Source: Cristatella mucedo (lineage: Eukaryota; Bryozoa; Phylactolaemata; Cristatellidae). Taken from it: a DNA stretch of 64,000 nucleotides. Location of the stretch: contig WPIO01000001.1 of the NCBI GenBank assembly GCA_009760855.2, positions 1,101,001 through 1,165,000 of the forward strand, written 5' to 3'. How positions within the stretch are numbered: the stretch's first letter is position 1; each line of letters opens with the position of its first letter. This document shows, in pieces, positions 47,491 to 58,484 of this stretch. A model generated the notes under the pieces. It saw only the letters and a program-made list of their open reading frames with translations, was not told the origin of the DNA and did no database searches. The position numbers and the translations under genes were made by a program.

Positions 47491-48328
47491 GAGCCCGATG
47501 GCGGCAACCCGGGTTACCGAGTTTCCACAAGTAGAATCGCAATTCATTATTCATTTTTCAGATAGCTGCTCTAAAAAGTATAGCGTTTCAAAGTCAAAAA
47601 CGCCGCTGACCCGATTCAGGAGTAGCACCGTCAGAATCATGTCGAAGCAATCTGAATAACTATGTGCGCAAGAGCTCCATGAAAATATGCACGCTACGGT
47701 TGTCTATAATGACGATACAAAAGATGTTTGCAATGATGTTCTTAACAACGCAATGGAACTGGTGTGCAAGTTCTGGGAAACATTTCCCGGGAATTTCACT
47801 GCCGCCCGCCGGTCTGAAAAGATTATACCGAAGGTCCAGAATCGTGGCGCCAGTGCTCACCTGGGTAGTATCGCTGATAGTAAGAACAATTCTAACAACA
47901 GAGGAGGATTCGAACAATATTGGCGCGCCGTTGGCGGCGGCATCCGATGTGGCGCAGACTCTTGGCAGAAAAAAAGAGCATTAGCGAAGAAGGCTGCTCC
48001 GGGCGTGCAGATACGCTCAGTGGAGCGGCCGAAGAAGGCATCAGCGGTTGTCCCAAATCAGCCATCAATCTTGAGCTATTTCTCGAAAAAAGGCTCAATT
48101 TTCGCGATCGAGTCCTGGATCCTTGCTCCTGGGTCTGGTCAGCCGATGTGCACTTGCGCAATAAAAATCAGTGTTTTCAAAATCGCTGTCTCTCTGCTGA
48201 TGAATAAAACTAGACGAGCCGGACATTTTTAGCCGATTTGCATATAATCTGGACCACTGTTCTGGTAGTTGTTGCAGAACGCGCGAACCCGGGTAACCAT
48301 GGTAATCAGGGTTACTACCATCGGGCTC
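47491..48328 (-). mobile_element. TIR element, 838-bp copy with internal cargo
   Basis: The ends are inverted: GAGCCCGATGGCGGCAACCC at the left and the reverse complement of GAGCCCGATGGTAGTAACCC at the right. The outer 150-200 bp on each side match the short copy at 15415-15759 in the opposite orientation. The inner block (about 47690-48120) is more GC-rich and absent from the short copy. The outermost flanks (CACAAAT and the complement of CACATAC) are similar rather than identical, so a target duplication is not certain. No recognisable transposase. Non-autonomous DNA transposon by structure; superfamily undetermined. Confidence 0.68.
47687..48232 (+). CDS. 181-codon ORF inside the TIR element, PIP-box-like motif
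   Basis: The longest clean frame inside the TIR element, starting MHATVVYNDD and ending KTRRAGHF. I do not recognise the protein. Residues 125-132 read QPSILSYF, which fits the PCNA-interacting consensus Q-x-x-(I/L/M)-x-x-(F/Y)-(F/Y) and is followed by basic residues (SKKG), as in many PIP boxes. Similar motifs sit near zinc fingers in some hAT-type transposases. Upstream are KKRALAKKAAPG and WRAVGGGIR. No zinc finger or DDE motif is visible. The frame may be captured host sequence, a transposase fragment, or chance: the antisense strand is also partly open because of GC content. Confidence 0.35.
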   Translation: MHATVVYNDDTKDVCNDVLNNAMELVCKFWETFPGNFTAARRSEKIIPKVQNRGASAHLGSIADSKNNSNNRGGFEQYWRAVGGGIRCGADSWQKKRALAKKAAPGVQIRSVERPKKASAVVPNQPSILSYFSKKGSIFAIESWILAPGSGQPMCTCAIKISVFKIAVSLLMNKTRRAGHF

Positions 48329-50189
48329 GTATGTGGCCGGGTATCCATCCAACCTAGGTCATGAAAAAGGCAAGCACTGTCATATCCACGCGATGCCCGT
48401 TGTATAGCCCTCTTCTGTTTGATTGGGGACCAACCGCTGGTTTACGGCCTTTGATTGGCGTAAATGCACTTTGGTGAATTTATGCTCAGGTTTTTTCGAT
48501 GTGCAGTTAGGTCTAGACCTTTCGATAACGCTACAGACCCAAAGAGTAGCACTCGAGGTGCTAGCGAGAGAATGCCTGCCCGAGAGAAAGCACCGCGGAC
48601 ATACGCCTCGCTCCGGCCTTCGCGTATAGAGCAGCCCCGTTGTGCCAGCTGCTGGCTTCGCTGATTAAATATACCGTCGTGGACTATTGTGATAGTGTTC
48701 CTGTATCCGGCGAGTTACTACAGGCGTTACTCATCTTAGAAGGACCTTACGCCCGGGCTTAACCTGGGAGGACGTTGGCACTGACATGTATACGAAAGAA
48801 TTTCTCTACAAAAAACCTCACGAAGTAGACAGAGGACCGGTGAAATTACTAAAAACAATTAGATTTGGTTATATCACATTCATTTTGTTATATCACTCTT
48901 GTTATATCACATTAGTTCGCTTGTGCTATATAACTAATATGGACGCCCTGCTATAGATGGGTGAACGTCGTGCCAGCTCCTAATTTATTTCAAGGCTCAA
49001 TGTGGACAACTGGAAGAGCGAGATTTTCAGGAGCCCCTACATATAGATTAGAGTGGTTTCTAGGTCTGCTTTTAAATCCAAGACAAATCCCTCGCATCCT
49101 AGGTTGCCGGGAAGGAGGCCGAGTTGAGCTAAACCCGCAGAGAGAGGTTTGTGATAATAGTCTGAATATCTTGGCGGTGCTAAATCAAAGTTGCCTGCAG
49201 ATCTGCACCTCACTAGTTGAGGAACTTCTTCAGACTTTATTTTAAAATCCATTAGCTGGCGTCCGGCAGCTACCGGGCTTTCTGGGAGGGGTAACCGGAA
49301 CTAGTGAAGGGCTCAGGAAGCTGTTCTATTGTTGCAGACCTCCGGCAGTGGGGTTTCGAAAATATTATGCACCTGAGTAAAACTATACAGATGGCATCCT
49401 CTTTTTTATTCAACAATTTTCAATTCATTAAATTTGATAGTAATTAAAACTATTAAAAAATAATTTCAAAATCGCAACTTGGAACTATGTACCTCTAATT
49501 AATATTTAATCATAAACAATTGCAATCATGATATTTTAATAAAATAAAAAAATAATTGCAAAATTTCTTTTTATTACAGTTTACATAATCTTACAGTTCG
49601 ATTTGCCTTTACTTCACCATAGCAAATTGGTGAATGGTGTTAGCAACACTAGTCTCCTCAAAATGTTCCGTTTCAACATTCTCCTAAAGAAGTGGTAAAT
49701 TTCTAAGACGGTTTTGCCCCATTAAAGCGTGCAAATATGATCAAATAAGTTTTATTTTGCTGAAAGACCTTCACAGCTGTCTATTGATGACACGACCGTC
49801 AAAAGAAGTCGGAGAGAAATGCATAGATTCGGAAACTAATCGTCTATATATGCAACAATAAAATGTAGAAGACTCACTACAGTTTTATAAATTTTTAGTT
49901 TGCGTCCAAAGAAATATTTTGCAATCTATAATTTCCATTATAAAATTATATAATATAATAATTTTCATTATACATTCTTTGCCATTTATAGGCTGTACGT
50001 TGATGTTGTAAAACAATCCCAAATGTACGCAACGTCCACGCATTTTGTCTGCATCCGTTTCAGTGAGAGGAGTATTCAGATGCAGTAGGAGTTGAAAACT
50101 GTATGTGTACGTCCTTTTTTTTAAACTATGTGCATATCTCTTGTTTAAGCCTCTCAATTATGCTTGCATAACTCCGAGAGTTTCTTCCT
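48329..50189. other. No gene recognised
   Basis: At 48868-48935 the word GTTATATCAC recurs three times at 14-23 bp spacing. 49.4-50.1 kb is very AT-rich. No exon seen. Confidence 0.38.
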
Positions 50190-51665
50190 CAGCTCGAAGT
50201 CCGGATTCTATCGCGTTTTCTTCGCACATTCTCTTAAGTCTCTTCTTCTCTCAATTTCAGTACCCCAAGCTGTGCATTTGTCTTTAGAGATTCTTGCAGT
50301 ATTTTCAATCTATTTGTAGCAAATTTTGATCGTTTCTTGCTTCAGGGATTCAAGATCAGCTGCTGCTTCTCTACGATGCATCGTAGGATCCTGCAGCAGT
50401 TTCTGGATTTGGTCAATTTTCCTAAAAATAGTGTTCTAGAATTCCAGTAAAACTGTCAAATTAAAATGTAACATGCTGAAAAGCAACTAGTCTACGCGCA
50501 CTCCTGGTTTTCAAAATGTATTGATAGGTCTTCCGATATGCTTTCCAGCAGCTCAACCGGTTCTTCAAGTCTTTCATTTATAGCTCAGACTGCTTCTAAC
50601 AAAGAACTCCACGTGCGTCCGATCCCGACGTTAAAGCATTCATTTTTCAATGTATCCCAACAAAGTGTCGATTGAGAAAAATATAAATAAACAATTTCGA
50701 GTGTCACAAAAAATATATGTCATGACAACTTGAACCTGTTTAGCAGAGTATACTCATGCTAAATTTAAACTGTGGCTGCCACAGTTAAAAAACAATGCAT
50801 TGAGATTTAGGTGCATATTCGCTGTTTAAGACAGGACTAGTGTCCAGTCATCCCAGAAAGCATTATCCAGCTTTGTGCCCAACAAGATGGCCAAGTGAGC
50901 CAAGTGACCAAGGAGATGTTGATGGACTTAGGACTCTTTATGATTATATTTTCAAGGCTTGCTGCATCTTTCGCTTGTACCTCGACAAAAAAATCTATAA
51001 ATCCTTGTGTGATCATAGCTTTCCAACTTTCAAAATTCACACCAACATACCTGGTGACTTGGGCAAGCTATTTTTAATAATAATAATAATGCACTTGATA
51101 AAGTGCCCTCAGAGAACTTAATCTCTTTCTAGGCACTTTACATTTGCTGCAAAGGGAAATTTTGATGTCCTAGACCAGGAGTTATATCAACCAAGATACC
51201 GTAATTCTTTTTTTTTCTTATATTTGTTAATAATTTGTTTTTACCGTTAATGCAAGCAGGCGGATGAATTTATTTTGGGTTCCGAGTGGCAAATGAGAAA
51301 AGTATTTTTGATTTTTCTTGTGCACGTTGGAGGTCTTTTTCCAACAGCAATTCATATTGTTCAACGAGCTTGATCGGCAAAGAAACTATCAAATATTTGT
51401 ATGCTTGTCGATATTCAAACTTTGTTCTGGCCACCCAATGTTAGGTTTTGTGAAACTAGAATAAAACGTAATACCGTCAAGTATTCTTTTTAAAATAGCT
51501 CGCTAACATTTTTGCGAAGTGAATTTTAATTTCAATTAATGTGTCAATTCTAGTACCACTAGTTATCCTCTGTTGAAGTTTTCTCCATGTAGTGAAAGCT
51601 CTATGATTCCCCAAAGTGATTTCATATAGCCACAGCTTTTCTAGTTTTTCCTCTTTTGAATCCAT
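50190..51665 (-). pseudogene. F-BAR-like coding remnant
   Basis: Minus-strand pieces keep the composition and order of an F-BAR domain. 51665-51480: WRKLQQRITSGTRIDTL … FAKMLASYFKKN, like the FCH helix ending in A-x-x-Y-x-K. About 51430-51300: FEYRQAYKYLIVSL … VEQYELLLEKDLQRAQEKSK. About 51060-50890: FESWKAMITQGFIDFFVEVQ. About 50665-50500: WDTLKNEC … GRTWSSLLEAV … ERLEEPVELLESISEDLSIHF. About 50420-50200: KIDQIQKLLQD … REAAADLESLKQETIKICYK and further charged coil. In-frame TGA/TAG codons interrupt the 50.6- and 50.3-kb pieces, and the first piece hits TGA two codons before a possible donor. A LINE-A tail (51072-51162) sits between pieces. F-BAR proteins bend membranes as coiled dimers. The assignment rests on helix pattern, not on invariant residues, and a non-pseudogene with several missed introns is possible. 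Confidence 0.33.
51072..51162 (-). mobile_element. LINE-A tail
   Basis: (AAT)n then 'gcacttgataaagtgccctc', 'agagaacttaatctctttct' and 'tttacatttgctgcaaagg'. Nearly consensus and short, so probably young. Confidence 0.82.
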
Positions 51666-52289
51666 CAGAACTCAAACGAAGATAGACAGTTTCCAATCGA
51701 TGATAATAAATTAGGTAGCCATAGTAAGCGGATTTAGTAATTGATGGATACAATTGCCACGATTGACTCACTTCCTCTCCATTTAAAAATCAAATTGTAA
51801 ACAATGTTGATGTGATAGAATGTCCGCCGGTTGCAGATAACAGATTGTAGCAGTGTTGAAAGCTACACGATTAAAGAGTAATCTTATCGTTAGATCAGTA
51901 GGCAGACCCTGTGATATTATTGATAGCTTTGCTCTTGGATCTTATTTTGAGCAACCAACATACTGAAACTTTAGTACAGTATGAACAGCATTAATCACTG
52001 ATTTTCCGCCAAATTCAGAATATTTGGCAATCTTATTAATGCCGCCTATGCCAATCTTGTATTGCTGATTCAATCTCAAACGGTGCAGACGTTCAATATA
52101 ATTCATTTTCGATTCTTTACAAGAAACTTACCATAAATTTACTAGCCATAGTTTCTCTCTTTCTTTTACAACCTTCTGATCCACTTCTTTTTTTAATATA
52201 GATGAAAAGATATTCATCACTTTTTAGACCAGAAGCAAGCAAATCTTCTGTTCTGAAGCACCGTAAATAAATAGGTAATAATAATAATA
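51666..52289. other. Nothing firmly recognised
   Basis: Near 52120-52200 on the minus strand a short lysine-rich frame ends MASKFM at a GTAAGT donor. It could be a 5' exon of the remnant to the left, but nothing else supports it. Confidence 0.25.
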
Positions 52290-52388
52290 TATTTACACGG
52301 TTGCAGCAAATGTAAAGCGCCTAGAGAGAGATTGGATTCTCTGGGGGCTTTTTTGTCAAGTGCATTATTATTATTATTATTATTACTA
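52290..52388 (+). mobile_element. LINE-A tail
   Basis: 'gcagcaaatgtaaagcgcct', 'agagagagattggattctct', 'gggggcttttttgtcaagtg' and (ATT)n. Confidence 0.8.
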
Positions 52389-53037
52389 TTCAAAGAACTT
52401 AACTACAGAAAATTTTTGAAACAGCGGACGACTTCTTAGTCCATTAAATGCTAAAGCTGAAGCTGCTTTAAAGCTGAACTGCAGTTGGACCACGTCCCCG
52501 GGAGTCTTCTGACTGATAATTATTGCCGTCTTAATCGCAGATAAGGAAGTGTTGCGAATGCTGCTTCAAAAACTAATGTCAAGGAAGGAGATGATTACTG
52601 ATTAGTCAACTGTATATGCAAAACTGGTCGCTAAGGACTCTGTTATGACAACACCTTCCTCATTAGGACTATTCCACTGATGTCTCTAGGCACTCAGTGT
52701 TTAGCTGTTAATGGCTAAATGTCGGTGGATTTATAGTAACTGAACTTTCCGTAAAACGCTAATACCTAGCGACAAAAGAGTGCTTCACACCTCCACACCA
52801 GAAGTTGCACAATTGGTCCCGTAATTGAGGTCAGAGAATTGTTCTGCATGTATTGAGCCTGTATACAACAGAGTTGTATAATACAGGGTATATTACAGCT
52901 TCCAAAGTCCACTGCATGTGTAAGATGTAAAATTGTATATAACTAGACCCAGTCACGTGCGGGCAGGTTGACCGGGCCGATGATCCGTGCCCGGCTCGTA
53001 ATGCTTCTCGCTGCAGTCTGCCATCTGCAGGGCTCAC
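52389..53037. other. Nothing recognised
   Basis: No exon or repeat seen. Confidence 0.4.
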
Positions 53038-53140
53038 CATAATAATAATAATAATAATAATAACACGTTTTACATATCGCCCTCAGAGAACGCAATTTGT
53101 TTCTAGGCACTTTAGATCTCCTGCAAAGGAAGAGCGATGA
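53038..53140 (-). mobile_element. LINE-A tail
   Basis: (AAT)n, then 'catatcgccctcagagaacg', 'caatttgtttctaggcactt' and 'tagatctcctgcaaagg'. The outer stem is weakened by substitutions. Confidence 0.72.
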
Positions 53141-53149
53141 AATATTGTA

Positions 53150-53221
53150 CTCACTGATACTGTTCATCTTGGGCCCGAAGAAGGACCCGATGAGGACGAA
53201 CTTGACGAGAAGGTTCCACAT
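53150..53221 (-). other. Candidate first coding exon (signal-like peptide)
   Basis: On the minus strand ATG (53219-53221) opens MWNLLVKFVLIGSFFGPKMN, hydrophobic like a signal peptide or first helix, and reaches a GTGAGT donor near 53153. The region upstream (53222-53310) is CpG-rich, unlike its AT-rich surroundings, as 5' UTR/promoter sequence can be. It is sandwiched between a LINE-A tail and an S1 SINE. No downstream exon was linked to it. Confidence 0.22.
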
Positions 53222-53312
53222 CTGAGTTCAACTGCACCGAGTTCGACGTGGACCAGCCGTGAATCTCCGACGATGACCCGTCCCGGAGGAGCCAAACGTT
53301 CCGGTTTCCAGT

Positions 53313-53500
53313 ATATAAATATAAATAATAATATGTAATAATAATATTATATAATATAAATATAATTCATTTATATAGCGCTCCAAGAGAACTTAATCTC
53401 TATTCAGGCGCTTCACATACGCCTCGGGGCTCGCGCCAACGACCTCAGTCAGACCTTGGTCGGAGCGAGCACCTTAACCGCTAGACCAAACCAGCTCGGC
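53313..53500 (-). mobile_element. SINE family S1, near-complete
   Basis: On the minus strand: 'ccgagctggtttggtctagc' head, A box TGGTCTAGCGG, a B-box region 'ttggcgcgagcccc', then 'tatgtgaagcgcctgaatag', 'agattaagttctcttggagc' and 'gctatataaatgaattatat', with an AT-rich tail running to 53313. The cleanest S1 copy. Confidence 0.82.
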
Positions 53501-53924
53501 ATCGAGAGAAATAGCGGTACCAATGATTTTTGTGAGGAGTTTTACAAATCAATCGCACACGATATATTAATCATGTATATGCAGCATGTAATACATGACG
53601 GTATCAGAAAGATTGCATTAGTAAGAACAATAGATCCGAGCCTCTTTTAGATATACTGTTGCCCTATGGAACTGGATAACTCCCGTCACTTTTCGCCATC
53701 CATATTCTCCCTCTGGACGATATAATCAACTATAAAAATCTTTGGGTAGTATGTCTCCGCCCACGACTCAGTTTGACATATCTGAAGCCTTTCTTAGCCT
53801 TGCTTCACCTCCGACCCAATGAATTCTCTTTCAGCCTGCTTTCACGTCAAAAGCACTTAAATAACTACTAGCTTCCCGAATATTTTGACTAAATATGACT
53901 GGCCTTAACAGGGTTGTAAGAGGT
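53501..53924. other. Nothing recognised
   Basis: No exon or repeat seen. Confidence 0.4.
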
Positions 53925-54370
53925 ATTAGTAAACGGTTAGATTTCGAAAAGCAGGTGCTACGATGCTTGGCCTGGTGGGGGAGTAGATCTGAGTGATAGG
54001 CTGGAGCCAAAGAATGAAGGACCTAAAAGTGAGCCACAAAACTTTGAAGTCGATCCGTTGCCTGACTGGTAGCCAGTGCAAGTCGGCGAGAAGTGATGCG
54101 ATGTGGCAACTGCGACGTTCACGACAGACAAGCTTACCTGCGGAGTTTTGCACCAGCTGTAAGTGCCTGATTGCACATGCCAGTGGGCCAGCAAGCAGTG
54201 AGTTACAGAAGTCAAGACGGGATGTCACAAATGCATGGACCAAATTAGAAGTGGTATCCTTATCTAAGCAGGCCCAAATTTTAGCAATGCTATGTAGCTG
54301 AAAGTAGGCAGACCTGATTGTGGAGCTGGTGTGGTCGCCTAACGAGGGGTCAATATTGGTCAGCATGCTG
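53925..54370 (-). pseudogene. LINE-A reverse transcriptase C-terminal fragment
   Basis: A 153-codon minus-strand frame: DPSLGDHTSSTIRSAYFQL, then DTTSNLVHAFVTSRLDFCNS, LLAGPLACAIRHLQLVQN, SAGKLVCRERR, LLADLHWLPVRQRIDFKVL and the [10 protein letters not shown]-equivalent. It covers the thumb to the C-terminus and is the best copy of that part, but it lacks the palm and the 3' tail. Confidence 0.78.
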
Positions 54371-55984
54371 CAGCAAGCACGAAGCATTCTTGGTCACCTT
54401 TTTGTAACACCTGCGGCTAATAAATTGGAGATAATTATGCACAGGCACGCACGCGAGCAATGCATGTTCGAACGAAAAGCAAGAAAGTTCAAGTGGGTGA
54501 GATAGGTGAGCTGCCTGAAACTGAAGCTAAACTCGCTGCGACTCTCGCAGGATACGCACGTGGGAATGCAAGTAACGTGCCAACCCTGATGAGTTTTGTA
54601 AACTACAAGCAGATGTCAATGGAGTGACGCTAGATGAACCAGTAATGTTATTTAATGATAGTTTAGATTAAAGATGTTAATAGCCACCCAAATAAGAATC
54701 TCTTCGATACAGGCAGCAACGAAATTAAGCGAGTCGGATGAGTAGCAAGGCTTAAAGAACTGAGCAAGGCTTAACTGGGTCAAATGGGAAGGTAAAGATG
54801 AATGTCATGCGTATAAAGTTAAGTGCAAAGGTATTTTTAGGGGCAGAATAGATAGTGGATACATAAAGGTATACGACCAAACGTTGAGGTGCAACACACT
54901 TCAAGGTGTTGCTGGATAACCGATAGCTATTCACTTCTAAATTCTGACTTCTCTAACTGATATGAGATCTCAACCCGGTTAATCACTGTACCAGCTAGTT
55001 ATTGATTTGAGAACTGAAGAGGCACTCCGTGAGCATACGGCCGTTTAGTGACAAAGGCTGTAGGTTGACTATGTAGTGATGTCCTAGCCTGATTACGATT
55101 GTTCAATTGGTCATTGCAAGCCCGAAACAGAGTGGCTTACCGGGAATGGTTTTACTCTAAATCCGATTGGAATTTTTGGTAAGGTCTGCTGAATTACTGT
55201 AATCATTTAGTTAATGTGCCTCCGCTCGTTTAGTGTTCTTGACAGAAACAGCACTAGGAGAATATAAGAAAGTTAATTGGACTACAACAACGTAGGATAA
55301 GATTTTCAGGACTTTTACTATATTCAAAGAGGAAGGGACTTCTGTGATAGCTCATAAGACTTAATTAAAATGTTTATCATGGTCGGAACCAATACGTCTA
55401 TAGACCTCGTGAGGAGATGTGTTGGCAAGTTGAGCAACAATTTCCACAGAAACCTACATGAAAAAGGTGAGAGAAACAGAGGTCAGTGAGAGTTCACAGT
55501 GCTGCAGTGACGGAAGTGAGGGAATGGGTTTCTTAAATTTTTCTTTTTTTTCTATGAAGAATTCAGAGAACGCTCTCCTAAGACGAGCTTTAGATCTCTT
55601 GGCTCTACGCATTCGTACGAGAGACTTTGAAGAGGTTCTTTATTAGACCTTTACTTTCGTATGTCATTAATCTATAGATCTGCTATTTCTCAAGAACATT
55701 TGGGCTTGGTATTGGCTCAAAAGGATCTGTACTGCCTATAATTATTTTCAAATTTCAAATGATAGACAGTGAATACCAAATTCCTTTAGTGTGTAAATAA
55801 CAAGGAACACTAAACGTTGACCAGCGAATTTTTATTAATTCTCAGGTCTACGTTTATTGTTCCTTACTATTTACGCTAGGGATATTTCTCGGCCGGGGCA
55901 AACAGGTTGTTTTGTCAGAGATGTTAACTCATCAAATGGGTTGGCTAGCTTCGAATTTTAGCATTGTATCAACGTACTAAGGTT
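54371..55984. other. Intergenic, nothing recognised
   Basis: A plus-strand frame at 55458-55646 is rich in charged residues but has no recognisable features or splice support. Confidence 0.35.
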
Positions 55985-56245
55985 ATAACAACAACAATAA
56001 TAATAATAGTATTAATACATTTGTTTAGCACCCTCAGAGAACTCAATCTCTTTATAAAAACTTGGCATATTGTGTGCAGAAAGCATAATAAGTTGTTACT
56101 TGCACAATGTCGGCAATCACGATCTGGAGATGTGAAATGCACAGCGTCAACGTGCAAAACGTGGTTGGTGTTACCGTGCATAGTGTCAGCACGCAGAAGT
56201 ACTCAAAGGACGAATCACAAGCACCAACTAAATCCGAAATAAACT
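55985..56245 (-). mobile_element. LINE-A 3' end
   Basis: AAC/AAT tail, 'tagcaccctcagagaactc', then diverged 3' UTR words ('cacagcgtcaacgtgcaaaa', 'gcatagtgtcagcacgcag') and 'ggacgaatcacaagcacc'. The hairpin's second half is degenerate. Confidence 0.68.
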
Positions 56246-57673
56246 GGTTTGGTTTAAGCTGTGATCGATGCAACTGGGAAAGGATAACGCGACAGCTTGC
56301 CCATTCACAGATCCACCCCCCCCCCTCTTTAAGGAATAGGACCACACTGCTGTGGAGTCACGTGCTCGCACTCGAATCGCCGATTTGACGGGCGAAGGTT
56401 GTGAGTCTGGCTGAGAGGGGTAACTGGGCATCGGTGTCACACCCACAGTTAGCGATCGAAGAGGTCAGCGTCGGCTTTCTTACTGCATAGATGAGAGAAA
56501 TAAGCAGCAGTTCTAGCGAAAGAATGGTGGAAGTTGCTTGTAAAATTAGCAGTCCATTCATTAATTGAGCCTTTTGTCCAGCCTGCCTGGTCAGCCGAGT
56601 TTCCGCTGGCAAGCGATTCAAAAATTCGGCTCTCTTCAAACTCGACTACGTTGCCCAAGTTAGTTAACGTGGTCGTGACATGGCACCTAAATTGCTGCAA
56701 TTACAGTATTCATGAATAGCTGTAATCAAGGCCACTGCTATTGACTTCAACTGGTTCACAGCTCAGCAGCTACTTCAGTCTGTCGTCGGCAACATGGCTG
56801 CCACATCCGTCAGAGATTCTCGATAGGGGATATTTTGCATCGAATCAATATTAATATCCACTCTTTTGGCATAGTCTGACCTATCACTCGTATCAGCCTT
56901 CTTATCACACCTTCCCTCTGCAAAGTGTTTTCATAATACCTGCTCCTCGTCTGCAAGTCTCCTTACCGTTCATCGTATTAAAATAAAAAATTCTAGTCAT
57001 CTGGCATTTACTTTGAATGCAATGAAAACAATGAACTTGCAGGAGCTTTAGTCACTAACAGTAACGATTATTCTTAACTTGAGTCTCAGCCAAAGATTCT
57101 TATGTTTTTCTCAGCTTTACCCTTGGCCGAGAAACCTGTAATTACGCTCTTGTGCGCTTTTCATATATAACTGTGCTCTAATACAGTGAACGATAGTAAT
57201 AAAAAAAGTCTTGAAAAGTTTCAACTAATATAATTTTCGAATGCTATTGAGTATAGGTTTTTCAAAAGCGCACCACTTATAATGATGATTGCTGAAAACA
57301 ACGTGTATGTCTTTTATGTAGAAGATAGCCTTTGCCATTGCCAAGTAAATGCCATTATTGGTGCATTATTTAAGATTTCGCCGTTTTTTTGTGTTTCATC
57401 CAAGATTGATGGCAAGAAAAACCGTGTGACTTCGCTCCTTCTGCCGTCTGCATTGAGGTTGCAGCATGACGGAATCTAAGAATGCGTTTATTTTCATCAT
57501 TAGTTCTATTCAACAAAGGATGCAATCCTGGAAAGGATGTGGTTATTTGCTAGTTTTGCTGATATTGTGGCATTAGTGCTCGTTTGATCAGATTTAGGCT
57601 TAGTCGACTTCATTTCTAAGAGTGTCAAACTATCTCAACTCGTGATATATAGTGCTAAAATGTAGGCATGTGG

Positions 57674-57679
<6 letters not shown>
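56246..57679. other. No gene recognised
   Basis: 56.34-56.70 kb is moderately GC-rich and open on several frames (for example minus-strand WTKGSINEWTANFTSNF), but it shows no known domain. The rest is AT-rich. Confidence 0.33.
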
Positions 57680-57744
<65 letters not shown>

Positions 57745-57765
57745 AATGTATGAATGTCTGCATGT
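57680..57765. repeat. (CA)n-(TA)n-(TG)n quasi-palindromic microsatellite
   Basis: ACACACACA, then about 45 bp of TA, then TGTATGTGTGTG. The CA and TG flanks make it symmetric. Confidence 0.9.
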
Positions 57766-57914
57766 ATGTGAGTATTAACGTATGTATACTTGCATTTATG
57801 CATGTATGCATGTTTTCTCTTGATCTGTTATATTCAAGCCTAACATGTGTCTTTCTTTTTATATAAATACCTGCCCATGGAGATATTTAATAATCGATGT
57901 AATTTTTATCGATC

Positions 57915-58020
57915 AGCACGAGTATGCTTCACTAACCTTTGCAGCAAATGTAAAGTGCCTAGAAAGAGATTGAGTTCTCTCAGGGCGCTTTATCAAGTGC
58001 ATTATTATTATTATTATTAA
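57915..58020 (+). mobile_element. LINE-A tail, near-consensus
   Basis: 'ctttgcagcaaatgtaaagt', 'gcctagaaagagattgag', 'ttctctcagggcgctttatc' and (ATT)n. Both stems of the terminal hairpin are close to perfect. Confidence 0.85.
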
Positions 58021-58433
58021 CCGGTGACAGAAAAATTGCACATCAATTGAAATGCTTACCATTAAAGCTCTTTTTAAGCTATCTCTACATATCTCTGTGG
58101 ATTAAAGCGCCGGGAAATGCTGGCACAAGTTTTCAGAACTTAATAGCCATTACTATCATTTATTAGAAAGTATTTTCTATAAAAAAAAATTGAAATCCAG
58201 ATTTAATTCAACTTTAGTAATATCTCCTCAAAGTAATTAAAGCGACAAAGTTGCTTTTTATCTTCTCTTAGTAATTAAAGCGATTAAGTCAAAACTAGCT
58301 GGGATACTTGTTAAAGGTGATATAAAGGTATATCGGAGCGATGCGGTTCTGCAAGGGTTTGATTTCGCAACATAAATTACTGAATAAAACTTAAAATTCA
58401 AAATGTATTTAATTTGATACATGCAACACATTT
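58021..58433. other. AT-rich, nothing recognised
   Basis: Downstream of the minus-strand MARVEL paralogue. No feature seen. Confidence 0.4.
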
Positions 58434-58439
58434 TTTATT
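58434..58439 (-). terminator. Poly(A) signal AATAAA of the MARVEL paralogue
   Basis: AATAAA on the minus strand 45 bp beyond the TAA of the last exon (58485). Confidence 0.5.
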
Positions 58440-58484
58440 TCCTGTGCATTTTTAATTCAATCCCAGCTGTCTGCTCTGAGTTTC

